Part shown: one piece after another, positions 5,198-11,913 of the stretch
Layout: every line of letters starts with the position of its first letter
Position numbering within the stretch: position 1 is the first letter of the stretch
The notes under the pieces: generated by a model
Database searches by the model: none
What the model was told of the DNA's origin: nothing
Seen by the model: only the letters and a program-made list of their open reading frames with translations
Origin: JAIRTY01 sp050257395
Lineage (GTDB): Bacteria > Actinomycetota > Actinomycetes > Streptosporangiales > Streptosporangiaceae
NCBI GenBank assembly: GCA_050257395.1
Contig: JBLMWU010000318.1
Span: 1-11,913, forward strand
DNA: 11,913 bases
Direction: 5' to 3'
Position numbers and translations under genes: made by a program

Positions 5198-5875
5198 ATG
5201 GAGAGGCTCGCGGCCAAGGCAGCTGACGACCTGGCGGACGCCCCCGCCGAGGAGATCATCCGGTGGGCGGTTGACACGTTCGGGGACAGGATCTGCATCA
5301 CGTCCTCGATGACCGACGCCGTGATCGTCCAGCTGGCCTCGGCTGTCCGGCCCGGCATCGACGTGATCTTCCTGGACACCGGGTACCACTTCCCGGAGAC
5401 CCTGGGCACGCGGGACGCCGCCACCGCGGTGTACCCGATCAACCTGATCAACGTCACGCCGTCCCGGACCGTCGAGGAGCAGGACGCCGAACTCGGCCCC
5501 CGGCTCTACGGGCGCAACCCGGACCTGTGCTGCTACCTCCGCAAGGTGGTGCCGCTGGAGCGGGCCCTGGACCCGTATGACGCCTGGATCACCGGGGTCC
5601 GCCGGGAGGAGACCAGCGCCCGCAGTGACACCCGCGCGGTCGAGTGGGACGCCAGGCGCGAGATGGTCAAGGTCAACCCGATCGTGAACTGGACCCAGGA
5701 GCAGGTCGACCAGTACATCGCCGAGCAGGGCGTGCTGGTGAACCCGCTGGTCTACGAGGGCTACCCCTCCATCGGCTGCGCCACCTGCACCCTGCCGGTC
5801 GCCCCCGGCGCGGACCCGCGCAGCGGCCGCTGGGCGGGCAGCAGCAAGAGCGAATGCGGCCTGCACACCACCTGA
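5198..5875 (+). CDS. cysH: Assimilatory APS reductase (adenylyl-sulfate reductase, thioredoxin-dependent)
   Basis: Protein of 225 aa that reduces adenosine 5'-phosphosulfate to sulfite and AMP in cysteine biosynthesis. It has the adenine-nucleotide alpha-hydrolase fold: TSSMTDAV (35-42, the PP-loop position), FLDTGYHFPET (58-68) and WITGVRREETSAR (130-142). The paired cysteines C111-C112 (CCYLRK) and C194/C197 (CATC) are the four ligands of the [4Fe-4S] cluster, which mark an APS rather than a cluster-free PAPS reductase. The C-terminal ECGLH (219-223) carries the catalytic cysteine C220. RSGRWAGSSKSECGLH is close to the mycobacterial enzyme. The ATG at 5198 follows GGAGG (5182-5186); an in-frame TTG at 5180 overlaps that site and is unlikely. 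Unusually, no cysI, cysD or cysN adjoins it and it has its own terminator, so it looks monocistronic. Regulation is suggested by the SigR-like promoter and riboswitch-like leader. Confidence 0.93.
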   Translation: MERLAAKAADDLADAPAEEIIRWAVDTFGDRICITSSMTDAVIVQLASAVRPGIDVIFLDTGYHFPETLGTRDAATAVYPINLINVTPSRTVEEQDAELGPRLYGRNPDLCCYLRKVVPLERALDPYDAWITGVRREETSARSDTRAVEWDARREMVKVNPIVNWTQEQVDQYIAEQGVLVNPLVYEGYPSIGCATCTLPVAPGADPRSGRWAGSSKSECGLHTT

Positions 5876-5885
5876 GCCGGCCTTG

Positions 5886-5919
5886 CGAGGGGGCCCCGGC
5901 AGCTGCCGAAGCCCCCTCG
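5886..5919 (+). terminator. Hairpin terminator after cysH
   Basis: CGAGGGGGC (5886-5894) pairs with GCCCCCTCG (5911-5919). The 16-nt interior contains a perfect palindrome, CGGCAGCTGCCG (5897-5908), which can extend the stem. The hairpin starts 10 bp after the cysH stop. A second hairpin (5928-5947) follows. Confidence 0.78.
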
Positions 5920-5927
5920 TCTGTGCC

Positions 5928-5947
5928 CAGCCCCGGTGCCGGGGCTG
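5928..5947 (+). terminator. Second hairpin of a tandem pair after cysH
   Basis: CAGCCCCGG (5928-5936) and CCGGGGCTG (5939-5947) form a compact inverted repeat. The loop is 2 nt as written, realistically 4 nt with an 8-bp stem. It may back up the preceding terminator or isolate the aidB promoter that starts about 40 bp later. Confidence 0.5.
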
Positions 5948-5990
5948 CCCGCGGTCCGGGCTGACCGGCCGGCCCCGGACGGGACTGGGC

Positions 5991-6003
5991 TATCGTCCAC
6001 ATA
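5991..6003 (+). promoter_or_regulatory. -10 box consistent with a leaderless aidB transcript
   Basis: TATCGT (5991-5996, TANNNT) is followed by 6 nt and then the ATG at 6003, and no Shine-Dalgarno sequence is present. That spacing puts the transcript start on the first base of the start codon, the common leaderless arrangement in actinobacteria. No good -35 box is visible. The glgX gene shows the same spacing. Confidence 0.55.
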
Positions 6004-7706
6004 TGACCACCTCGAACCCCGTCAGCAGGCCCTACGCCACGCATGACGTGCTCAACCAGGTCCCGCTGCTCGCGGGGCACGATGTGGCGGACGACCCGGC
6101 GCTGCTGGAGGCGGCCGGCCGGGAGGGCGCTGACTGGGCAGCCCCCGGCCTGCACGAGCTGGGGCGGCTGGCCGGCCAGGCCGCGACCCAGGAGCAGGCG
6201 AGGCTCGCGAACGAGCACCCGCCGGTGCTCCGCACCCATGACCGCTGGGGCAACCGCATCGACGAGGTGGAGTTCCACCCGGCCTGGCACGCCCTCATGG
6301 GCACCGCCACCAGCCACGGCCTGCACGCCGCGCCCTGGGCCGACCAGCGGCCCGGCGCGCACGTGGCCCGGGCCGCCAAGTTCTACGTCTGGAGCCAGGC
6401 CGAAGCCGGGCACGGATGCCCGATCTCGATGACGTACGCGGCGCTGCCCGCGCTCCGGCACTCGCCGGAGCTGGCCGGCCGGTTCGAGCCGCTGCTCACC
6501 GCCCCGGAGTACCAGCCTGGCCCGCAGCCGCCGGAGAGCAAGGCCGGCCTGCTCGCGGGCATGGCCATGACCGAGAAGCAGGGCGGGTCCGACGTGCGCG
6601 CCAACACCACCCGGGCTGAGCCGGCCCCGGGGCTCGGCGCGGGCGCGCACCTCATCACCGGGCACAAGTGGTTCTGCTCCGCGCCCATGTGTGACCTGTT
6701 CCTCATCCTGGCCCAGGCCCCGGACGGGCTCACCTGCTTCCTGCTCCCCCGGGTGCTGCCGGACGGCTCCCGGAACGGCATGCGGCTGCAGCGGCTCAAG
6801 GACAAGCTGGGCAACCGGTCCAACGCCTCGGCCGAAGTCGAGTTCGACCGGGCGGTCGCCTGGCAGGTCGGCGAGCCCGGCCGCGGGGTGGCCACGATCA
6901 TCGAGATGGTCAGCGCGACCAGGCTGGACTGCGTCATCGGCAGCGCCGCCGGGATGCGGCTGGGCACGGTCACCGCGGTCCACCACGCCAGCCACCGGCA
7001 GACTTTCGGCAAGGACCTGATCGCCCAGCCGCTGATGGCCGGGGTGCTCGCCGACCTCGCGCTGGAGTCGCAGGCCGCCACCACGCTGGCGATCCGGCTG
7101 GCCGGGGCCGCCGACCGGGCCGCCCGCGGCGACCAGGCGGAGACGGCGCTGCTGCGGCTGGCGCTGCCAGCCGCCAAGTACTGGGTGTGCAAACGGGCCC
7201 CGGCGCACGCGGCGGAAGCCCTGGAATGCCTGGGCGGCAACGGCTACGTCGAGGAGTCGGGGATGCCCCGGCTGTACCGGGAGTCGCCGCTGAACTCGAT
7301 CTGGGAAGGGTCCGGCAACGTCACCTCCCTGGATGTGCTGCGGGCCCTGGCCCGCTCCCCCGGCTCCGCCGAGGCGCTGCTGGCCGAGCTGGACCTGGCC
7401 GCGGGCGGCGACACCAGGCTGGACAGCGCCGTCGGCGCCCTCCGCGGCAAGCTGGCCTGGCTGGCCGGCGCCACCACCATCGACGCGCAGTACGGCGCCC
7501 GGGGGCTGGCCGGGCTGGCCGCGGTCACCCTGCAGGCCTCGCTGCTGGTGCGGCACGCCCCGGCCGCCGTCGCGGACGCCTTCTGCGGCTCGCGGCTCGG
7601 TGAGGGCGGTCCGGGCGGTCCCGCCGCCCCGTTCGGCTCGCTGCCGGGCGGTGTGGATATTGACACAATCCTGGACCGGGCCAGAGTCACACCGGGATGG
7701 AGCTGA
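6003..7706 (+). CDS. aidB: AidB-like acyl-CoA dehydrogenase family flavoprotein
   Basis: Protein of 567 aa (E. coli AidB has 541). The N-terminal THDVLNQVPLL phrase is characteristic of the AidB branch of the acyl-CoA dehydrogenase family. The FAD-binding motif MAMTEKQGGSDVRANTT lies at about 187-203, followed by ITGHKWFCSAPMCDLFLILAQ and RLKDKLGNRSNASAEVEFD. The C-terminal helical part contains FGKDLIAQPLM and LGGNGYVEESGMPRLYRESPLNSIWEGSGNV (from 410). In E. coli AidB is induced by alkylation damage, binds DNA, and has weak isovaleryl-CoA dehydrogenase activity; its real role is unsettled. Here a protective or branched-chain acyl-CoA function is inference. The ATG at 6003 was chosen because the family N-terminus starts there; the longer open frame upstream runs through the terminator. 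The transcript is probably leaderless. It ends 18 bp before glgX. Confidence 0.9.
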   Translation: MTTSNPVSRPYATHDVLNQVPLLAGHDVADDPALLEAAGREGADWAAPGLHELGRLAGQAATQEQARLANEHPPVLRTHDRWGNRIDEVEFHPAWHALMGTATSHGLHAAPWADQRPGAHVARAAKFYVWSQAEAGHGCPISMTYAALPALRHSPELAGRFEPLLTAPEYQPGPQPPESKAGLLAGMAMTEKQGGSDVRANTTRAEPAPGLGAGAHLITGHKWFCSAPMCDLFLILAQAPDGLTCFLLPRVLPDGSRNGMRLQRLKDKLGNRSNASAEVEFDRAVAWQVGEPGRGVATIIEMVSATRLDCVIGSAAGMRLGTVTAVHHASHRQTFGKDLIAQPLMAGVLADLALESQAATTLAIRLAGAADRAARGDQAETALLRLALPAAKYWVCKRAPAHAAEALECLGGNGYVEESGMPRLYRESPLNSIWEGSGNVTSLDVLRALARSPGSAEALLAELDLAAGGDTRLDSAVGALRGKLAWLAGATTIDAQYGARGLAGLAAVTLQASLLVRHAPAAVADAFCGSRLGEGGPGGPAAPFGSLPGGVDIDTILDRARVTPGWS

Positions 7707-7712
7707 GGCGGG

Positions 7713-7725
7713 TAGGGTCAGTTGG
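7713..7725 (+). promoter_or_regulatory. -10 box consistent with a leaderless glgX transcript
   Basis: TAGGGT (7713-7718, TANNNT) lies 6 nt before the GTG at 7725, the same geometry as at aidB. It suggests that glgX has its own promoter overlapping the end of aidB, besides any read-through. The same bases could instead serve as a poor ribosome binding site (GGTAGGG), so the two readings compete. Confidence 0.45.
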
Positions 7726-9857
7726 TGCGTGTCTGGCCGGGGACTCCCTACCCGCTGGGTGCGACCTGGGACGGCGCAGGCACCAACTTCGCGCTGTTCT
7801 CCGAGGTCGCCGGGCGGGTCGAGCTGTGCCTCCTGGATGGTGACGGCGACGGCCGGCTGGCCGAGACCCGGGTCGAGCTCTCCGAGGTAGACGGCTTCGT
7901 CTGGCACGCCTATGTGCCGGACGTGCAGCCCGGCCAGCGGTACGGGTTCCGCGTGCACGGGCCGTACGATCCGGGCCGCGGCCACCGGTGCAATCCCGCC
8001 AAGCTGCTGCTCGACCCCTACGGCAAGGCGGTGGACGGCGAGCCGCGCTGGGACGAGGCGCTGTTCGGGTACCGGTTCGAGAACCCTGACGTCGCCAGCG
8101 GCGCCGACAGTGCGCCGTTCATGCCGGTCAACGTGGTCGTCAACCCGTTCTTCGACTGGGCGGACGACCGCCCGCCGCGCACCCCGTACCACGAGTCGGT
8201 CTTCTACGAGACGCACGTGCGGGGCTTCACCCTGCGCCATCCCGAAGTGCCGCCGGAGCAGCGGGGCACGTACGCGGGCATGGCGCATCCCGCGGTGATC
8301 GAGCACCTCACCCGGCTGGGGGTGACCGCGGTGGAGCTTATGCCGGTGCACCAGTTCGTGTCCGAGCCGGAGCTGGTGGGGCGCGGGCTGGCGAACTACT
8401 GGGGCTACAACACGATCTCGTTCTTCGCGCCGCACAACGGCTACTCCGCGGCCGGGCACCGGGGCGGCCAGGTGGGCGAGTTCAAGGCGCTGGTGCGGGC
8501 CCTGCACGAGGCGGGCATCGAGGTGATCCTCGACGTCGTCTACAACCACACCGCGGAAGGCGACCACCGGGGGCCGACGCTGTCGTTCCGCGGCATCGAC
8601 AACGCCGCCTACTACCGGCTCGCCGACGACGATCCGCGCTATTACCGCGACTACACCGGCTGCGGCAACAGCTTCAATGTCCGCTCCCCGCACGCGCTGC
8701 AGCTCATCATGGACTCGCTGCGCTACTGGGTGCTGGACATGCGTGTGGACGGGTTCCGGTTCGACCTGGCCGCCGCGCTGGCCCGGGAGATGCACGACGT
8801 GGACCGGCTGTCCACGTTCTTCGACCTGGTCCAGCAGGACCCGGTGGTCTCCCAGGTCAAGCTCATCGCCGAGCCGTGGGACGTGGGCGAGGGCGGCTAT
8901 CAGGTCGGCAACTTCCCGCCGCTGTGGACCGAGTGGAACGGCAAGTACCGCGACACCGTCCGTGACTTCTGGCGCGGCGGCGCCGGCATCCTGCCGGAGT
9001 TCGCGTCCCGGCTGGCCGGGTCCAGCGACCTGTACGAGACTAGCGGGCGCCGCCCGGTCGCCTCCATCAACTTCGTCACCTGCCATGACGGGTTCACCCT
9101 GACGGACCTGGTGTCCTACGACCGCAAGCACAACGAGGCGAACGGGGAGGGCAACCGGGACGGCAGCGACGACAACCGGTCCTGGAACTGCGGCGCCGAG
9201 GGCCCCACGGACGACCCGGCGGTCCTGGAGCTGCGCCGGCGCCAGCGGCGGAACTTCCTGGCCACCCTGCTGCTGAGCCAGGGCGTGCCGATGCTGCTGG
9301 CCGGCGACGAGCTGGGCCGCACCCAGCTCGGCAACAACAACGCCTACTGCCAGGACAGCGAGGTCTCCTGGCTGGACTGGGAGCTGGCGGAGCTGGAGGA
9401 CGGGCTGCTGGAGTACGTCCGCGGGCTGGCGGGCTTCCGGCTGCGCCACCCGGTGTTCCGGCGGCGCCGGTTCTTCCTGGGCAGCCGGCCCGGCGACAGC
9501 GGGCCGGCCGACATCGCCTGGCTCACCCCGGCAGGCCGGGATATGACCGGGCGGGACTGGAACAACCCGCAGGCCAGGGCGATGGCGGTGTTCCTGAACG
9601 GCGAGGCCATCAGCGAGCCCGACCCGCGCGGGCTGCCCGTGCGCGACGACTCGTTCCTCATCCTGTTCAACGCGCACACCGAGCCGGTGACCTTCACCGT
9701 GCCAGGGCCGCGCTTCGGCAAGCACTGGACGCTGGTGCTGGACACCGCGGCCGGCACGGTCGTCGACGATCCGGAGGCGCCACCGCAGGTCAGCGCCAGC
9801 GGGCAGGTCACGGTGCCCGCGCACGCGACGCTGGCGCTGCGGCGGGCCGATACCTGA
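7725..9857 (+). CDS. glgX: Glycogen debranching enzyme GlgX (GH13 isoamylase type)
   Basis: Protein of 710 aa that hydrolyses alpha-1,6 branches of glycogen after phosphorylase trimming. The N-terminal CBM48 module covers about residues 1-110, starting RVWPGTPYPLGATWDGAGTNFALFS. The GH13 barrel follows: YETHVRGFT, ANYWGYNTISFFAP, then the four catalytic regions DVVYNHT, GFRFDLA (nucleophile D347), IAEPWDVG (acid/base E383) and FVTCHDGF (D455). The RRNFLATLLLSQGVPMLLAGDELGRTQ-type stretch and QGNNNAYCQD-like segment are GlgX signatures. The GTG at 7725 gives the usual MRVWPG start; the TTG one codon earlier is less likely. All catalytic residues are present, so the enzyme should be active. Codon use matches aidB. 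No other glycogen genes adjoin it. Confidence 0.95.
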   Translation: MRVWPGTPYPLGATWDGAGTNFALFSEVAGRVELCLLDGDGDGRLAETRVELSEVDGFVWHAYVPDVQPGQRYGFRVHGPYDPGRGHRCNPAKLLLDPYGKAVDGEPRWDEALFGYRFENPDVASGADSAPFMPVNVVVNPFFDWADDRPPRTPYHESVFYETHVRGFTLRHPEVPPEQRGTYAGMAHPAVIEHLTRLGVTAVELMPVHQFVSEPELVGRGLANYWGYNTISFFAPHNGYSAAGHRGGQVGEFKALVRALHEAGIEVILDVVYNHTAEGDHRGPTLSFRGIDNAAYYRLADDDPRYYRDYTGCGNSFNVRSPHALQLIMDSLRYWVLDMRVDGFRFDLAAALAREMHDVDRLSTFFDLVQQDPVVSQVKLIAEPWDVGEGGYQVGNFPPLWTEWNGKYRDTVRDFWRGGAGILPEFASRLAGSSDLYETSGRRPVASINFVTCHDGFTLTDLVSYDRKHNEANGEGNRDGSDDNRSWNCGAEGPTDDPAVLELRRRQRRNFLATLLLSQGVPMLLAGDELGRTQLGNNNAYCQDSEVSWLDWELAELEDGLLEYVRGLAGFRLRHPVFRRRRFFLGSRPGDSGPADIAWLTPAGRDMTGRDWNNPQARAMAVFLNGEAISEPDPRGLPVRDDSFLILFNAHTEPVTFTVPGPRFGKHWTLVLDTAAGTVVDDPEAPPQVSASGQVTVPAHATLALRRADT

Positions 9858-9867
9858 CCCGCCGCAG
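9837..9867. terminator. Bidirectional terminator between glgX and fadD
   Basis: CTGCGGCGGG (9837-9846) pairs perfectly with CCCGCCGCAG (9858-9867) around an 11-nt loop. The loop contains the last bases of glgX including its TGA. The hairpin also sits 2 bp beyond the fadD stop on the other strand. It can therefore serve both convergent genes, with its left arm inside glgX coding sequence. Confidence 0.65.
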
Positions 9868-9869
9868 GC

Positions 9870-11747
9870 TCAGTCCGCCAGCTGGCCCGCGTGCCGGGCG
9901 GCCGGCCTGTCCTCCCAGCCGTCCTGCCGCTCAGCCCGGCCGTTGCCGGGCTGGTCCGCGTGCCCCGGGCCGGACTGGCCGTTGTGGTGGCGGCCGGTGG
10001 GCCGGGGTTCCTGGCGGGCGGCTGGCGGCGGCGTATCGGCCGGAACGGGCTCCGGCGGCTGGCCGTCCCGCAGCAGGCGGCGCAGCACCTTGCCGAGGAT
10101 GTTGCGCGGCAGGTCGTCCCGGAACTCGATGAGGGTGGGGACCTTGTACGCGGTGAGCCGCCGGGAGCAGAAGGCGATGAGGTCGGCCGGGTCGGGGTCC
10201 GCGCCGGGCTCGGGGATGACGAAGGCCTTCACCAGCTCGCCGTAGCGCTCGTCCGGCACGCCGACCACGGCGCAGTCCTTCACCGCGGGGTGCGCCACCA
10301 TCACGTCCTCCACCTCGGAGGGGTACACGTTGAGCCCGTTGACGATGACCACGTCCCGCTTGCGGTCGATGAGGGTGAAGAACCCGTCCGGGCTCATGAG
10401 CCCGACGTCGCCGGTCCGCATCCACCCGCCGACCAGGACCTCCCTGGTCTCCTTGGGCTGGTTCCAGTAGCCGGCGAAGACCTGCGGGCCGTAGACGAGC
10501 AGCTCCCCGGCCTCGCCGACCGGCATCGTCCGGGTGGGGTCGTTCTCGCTGACGATCCGGACATAGGTGCTGGGCAGCGGGATGCCGACCGAGATGTGGC
10601 GGGCGTTGCCGTCGAGCGGGTTGGCCAGCGCCACCGGCGAGGTCTCGGTCATCCCGTATCCCTGGCAGACCTCCGCGCCGCCGGTCGCCTTCCGGAATGT
10701 CTCGACGGTCTCCCGGGGCAGCCGCATCGCCCCTGACACGCAGGTGCGGATCGAGGTCATCCCGACCTTGCGGGCCCGCGGCGACTCGGCGAGCTGCTGG
10801 TAGATGGGCGGCACGCCGGGGAAGATGGTCGGCTTCCAGTGACGGATGGCGTCCAGGCACAGCGCGACGTCGAACTTGGGCACCAGCACGACCGTGGCGC
10901 CGATCATGAACGACGTGGTCAGGCACAGCGTGAGCCCGAACACGTGGAACAGCGGCAGCACCGCCAGGGTGGTCTCCTCGCCCGGCCGGATGGCCGGGTC
11001 CCAGGCGGCCGTCTGGTGCGCATTGGCCACCAGGTTGTAGTGGGTGAGCATGGCCCCCTTGGGCCGGCCGGTCGTGCCGCCGGTGTACTGCAGGCAGGCC
11101 AGGTCCTCGCGCGGCTCGACCGGCACCTGGTGGTGGCGTGGCCGCGCCCGCCGCAGCAGCTCCCCGAAGTGCAGCGTGCCCGGGTCGTCGGGCACCGGGT
11201 GGATCAGCTGCTCGCGCGCCTCCCGCGCCTTGGCCACCGGCAGCTTGAGCGCGAGCTTCTTGCTGGCCGGCAGGTACTCCGCGAGCGAGGTGACGATGAT
11301 GTACTCCAGCGACGTGCCGCGGCAGGCGGACATCAGCGTCTCGTAGGCGCCGTCGTACACCAGGGCGACCTTGGCGCCGGAGTCGGCCAGCTGGTGGCGC
11401 AGCTCCGCGGCGGTGTAGAGCGGGTTGTGCTGCACCACCACCGCGCCCCGCCGCAGCGTCCCGTAGAACGCGATCACCTGCTGCGGGCAGTTCGGCAGGA
11501 TCAGCGCGACCCGGTCGCCGCGGTGCACCCCCAGGTCACGCAAGGCGTCCGCGAACCGGTCCACGGCGTTCACCAGCCGCCGGTAGCTGATCTTCCGGCC
11601 GAAGAACCCCAGCGCGGCGCGCCGGGGGAACCGGGCAGCCGCATCGTCGAGCACCCTGGTCAGCGGCATGTCCGGGATCTGCACGCCGGGTGGCACCCCG
11701 TTCGCGTAGAACCTGAGCCATGGCCGTGCGTCGTAGGGGCCTGCCAT
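9870..11747 (-). CDS. fadD: Long-chain fatty acid-CoA ligase (AMP-forming), FadD type
   Basis: Protein of 625 aa of the ANL adenylation superfamily; it activates fatty acids to acyl-CoA through an acyl-AMP. Core motifs in order: YTGGTTGRPKGA (221-232, phosphate-binding loop), a PLFHVFGLT segment, QGYGMTETSP (Y364, E368), MRTGDVG (D447), IDRKRDVVIVNGLNVYPSEVE (hinge) and NILGKVLRR with the catalytic lysine K553. All key residues are intact. After about residue 560 the protein carries a roughly 65-residue Pro/Gly/His/Arg-rich tail without predicted fold, not needed for the family. The ATG at 11747 was preferred over the GTG one codon earlier because the GGTGA upstream then has correct spacing. 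It converges with glgX. The substrate chain length is not determined. Confidence 0.92.
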   Translation of the reverse strand: MAGPYDARPWLRFYANGVPPGVQIPDMPLTRVLDDAAARFPRRAALGFFGRKISYRRLVNAVDRFADALRDLGVHRGDRVALILPNCPQQVIAFYGTLRRGAVVVQHNPLYTAAELRHQLADSGAKVALVYDGAYETLMSACRGTSLEYIIVTSLAEYLPASKKLALKLPVAKAREAREQLIHPVPDDPGTLHFGELLRRARPRHHQVPVEPREDLACLQYTGGTTGRPKGAMLTHYNLVANAHQTAAWDPAIRPGEETTLAVLPLFHVFGLTLCLTTSFMIGATVVLVPKFDVALCLDAIRHWKPTIFPGVPPIYQQLAESPRARKVGMTSIRTCVSGAMRLPRETVETFRKATGGAEVCQGYGMTETSPVALANPLDGNARHISVGIPLPSTYVRIVSENDPTRTMPVGEAGELLVYGPQVFAGYWNQPKETREVLVGGWMRTGDVGLMSPDGFFTLIDRKRDVVIVNGLNVYPSEVEDVMVAHPAVKDCAVVGVPDERYGELVKAFVIPEPGADPDPADLIAFCSRRLTAYKVPTLIEFRDDLPRNILGKVLRRLLRDGQPPEPVPADTPPPAARQEPRPTGRHHNGQSGPGHADQPGNGRAERQDGWEDRPAARHAGQLAD

Positions 11748-11913
11748 CACTCACCCGTTTCCACAAGACCGACAGTAACCACATCATTACCGAAATCTCC
11801 GTTACCGAGCGGAAATTTTCACTAAGTTCCTTAACGGATTGCGGCGGGGTGCTCACTACCAGCAGATACGCAGCGGCCTCCGCGGGCTGGCGGGGCGGTG
11901 CCGGCGGCCCCGG
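11748..11913 (-). promoter_or_regulatory. Upstream region of fadD with palindrome and direct repeats
   Basis: Bases 11760-11840 are clearly richer in A and T than the rest of the window. Features: a 20-bp imperfect palindrome at 11811-11830 (GGAA...TTCC, six of the eight outer base pairs match) and two direct copies of TTACCGA (11787-11793 and 11802-11808). GTAA (11775-11778) faces TTAC (11787-11790). On the minus strand TACTGT (11772-11777) could be a -10 box, giving a leader of about 17 nt. The repeats could bind a TetR-type fatty-acid regulator, but no published operator was matched. A GTG at 11849 opens a plus-strand frame to the window edge; there is too little to call it a gene. Confidence 0.4.

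Noticed and set aside
5673..9824. A 1383-codon open frame on the minus strand across cysH, aidB and glgX
   Set aside because: It is antisense to three well recognised genes, with Arg/Val/Gly/Pro-rich composition typical of a GC-driven shadow frame. It crosses the terminators and shows no domain.
11849..11913. Start of a divergent plus-strand gene at the right edge
   Set aside because: Only 21 codons are visible, with no recognisable sequence and no clear ribosome binding site.

Overview
The window is very GC-rich DNA from an actinomycete. A WhiB-family regulator, an Lsr2-type nucleoid protein, an actinobacterial APS reductase, GTG starts and apparently leaderless genes (a TANNNT -10 box directly before the start codon) all point there. 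The genus cannot be told from the sequence. I see no mobile element, tRNA, rRNA or CRISPR array. Most genes are housekeeping or stress metabolism.

Layout from left to right. (1) 19-594 (+): SatP/YaaH-family acetate transporter, closed by a strong hairpin. (2) 672-1364 (+): short MscS-type channel, convergent with (3) 1374-1712 (-): Lsr2-like DNA-binding protein. (4) 1976-4006 (-): 676-residue protein with a small N-terminal domain and a long Pro/Gly/Tyr repeat tail. (5) A 459-bp divergent intergenic region leading to (6) 4466-4765 (+): WhiB-family Fe-S regulator; (7) 4843-4968 (+): 41-residue Cys/His-rich microprotein; (8) 5198-5875 (+): assimilatory APS reductase CysH. (9) 6003-7706 (+): AidB-like acyl-CoA dehydrogenase. 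(10) 7725-9857 (+): GlgX glycogen debranching enzyme, convergent with (11) 9870-11747 (-): FadD-type acyl-CoA ligase. (12) A comparatively AT-rich promoter region upstream of fadD at the right edge.

The most interesting part is 4.3-5.9 kb. The whiB gene and cysH are each preceded by a sequence matching the SigR/SigH (thiol-stress ECF sigma factor) promoter, GGAAC or GGAAT, then exactly 18 nt, then GTT. The cysH leader also carries the core sequence words of the SAM-I/SAM-IV riboswitch clan. Between the two genes lies a tiny five-cysteine ORF with a good ribosome binding site. Together they look like a small redox/sulfur locus: an Fe-S regulator, a probable metal-binding microprotein and an Fe-S sulfur-assimilation enzyme, under oxidative-stress and possibly SAM control. 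This regulatory reading is inference from motifs. The second notable item is the repeat protein, whose tail grew by in-frame segmental duplication.
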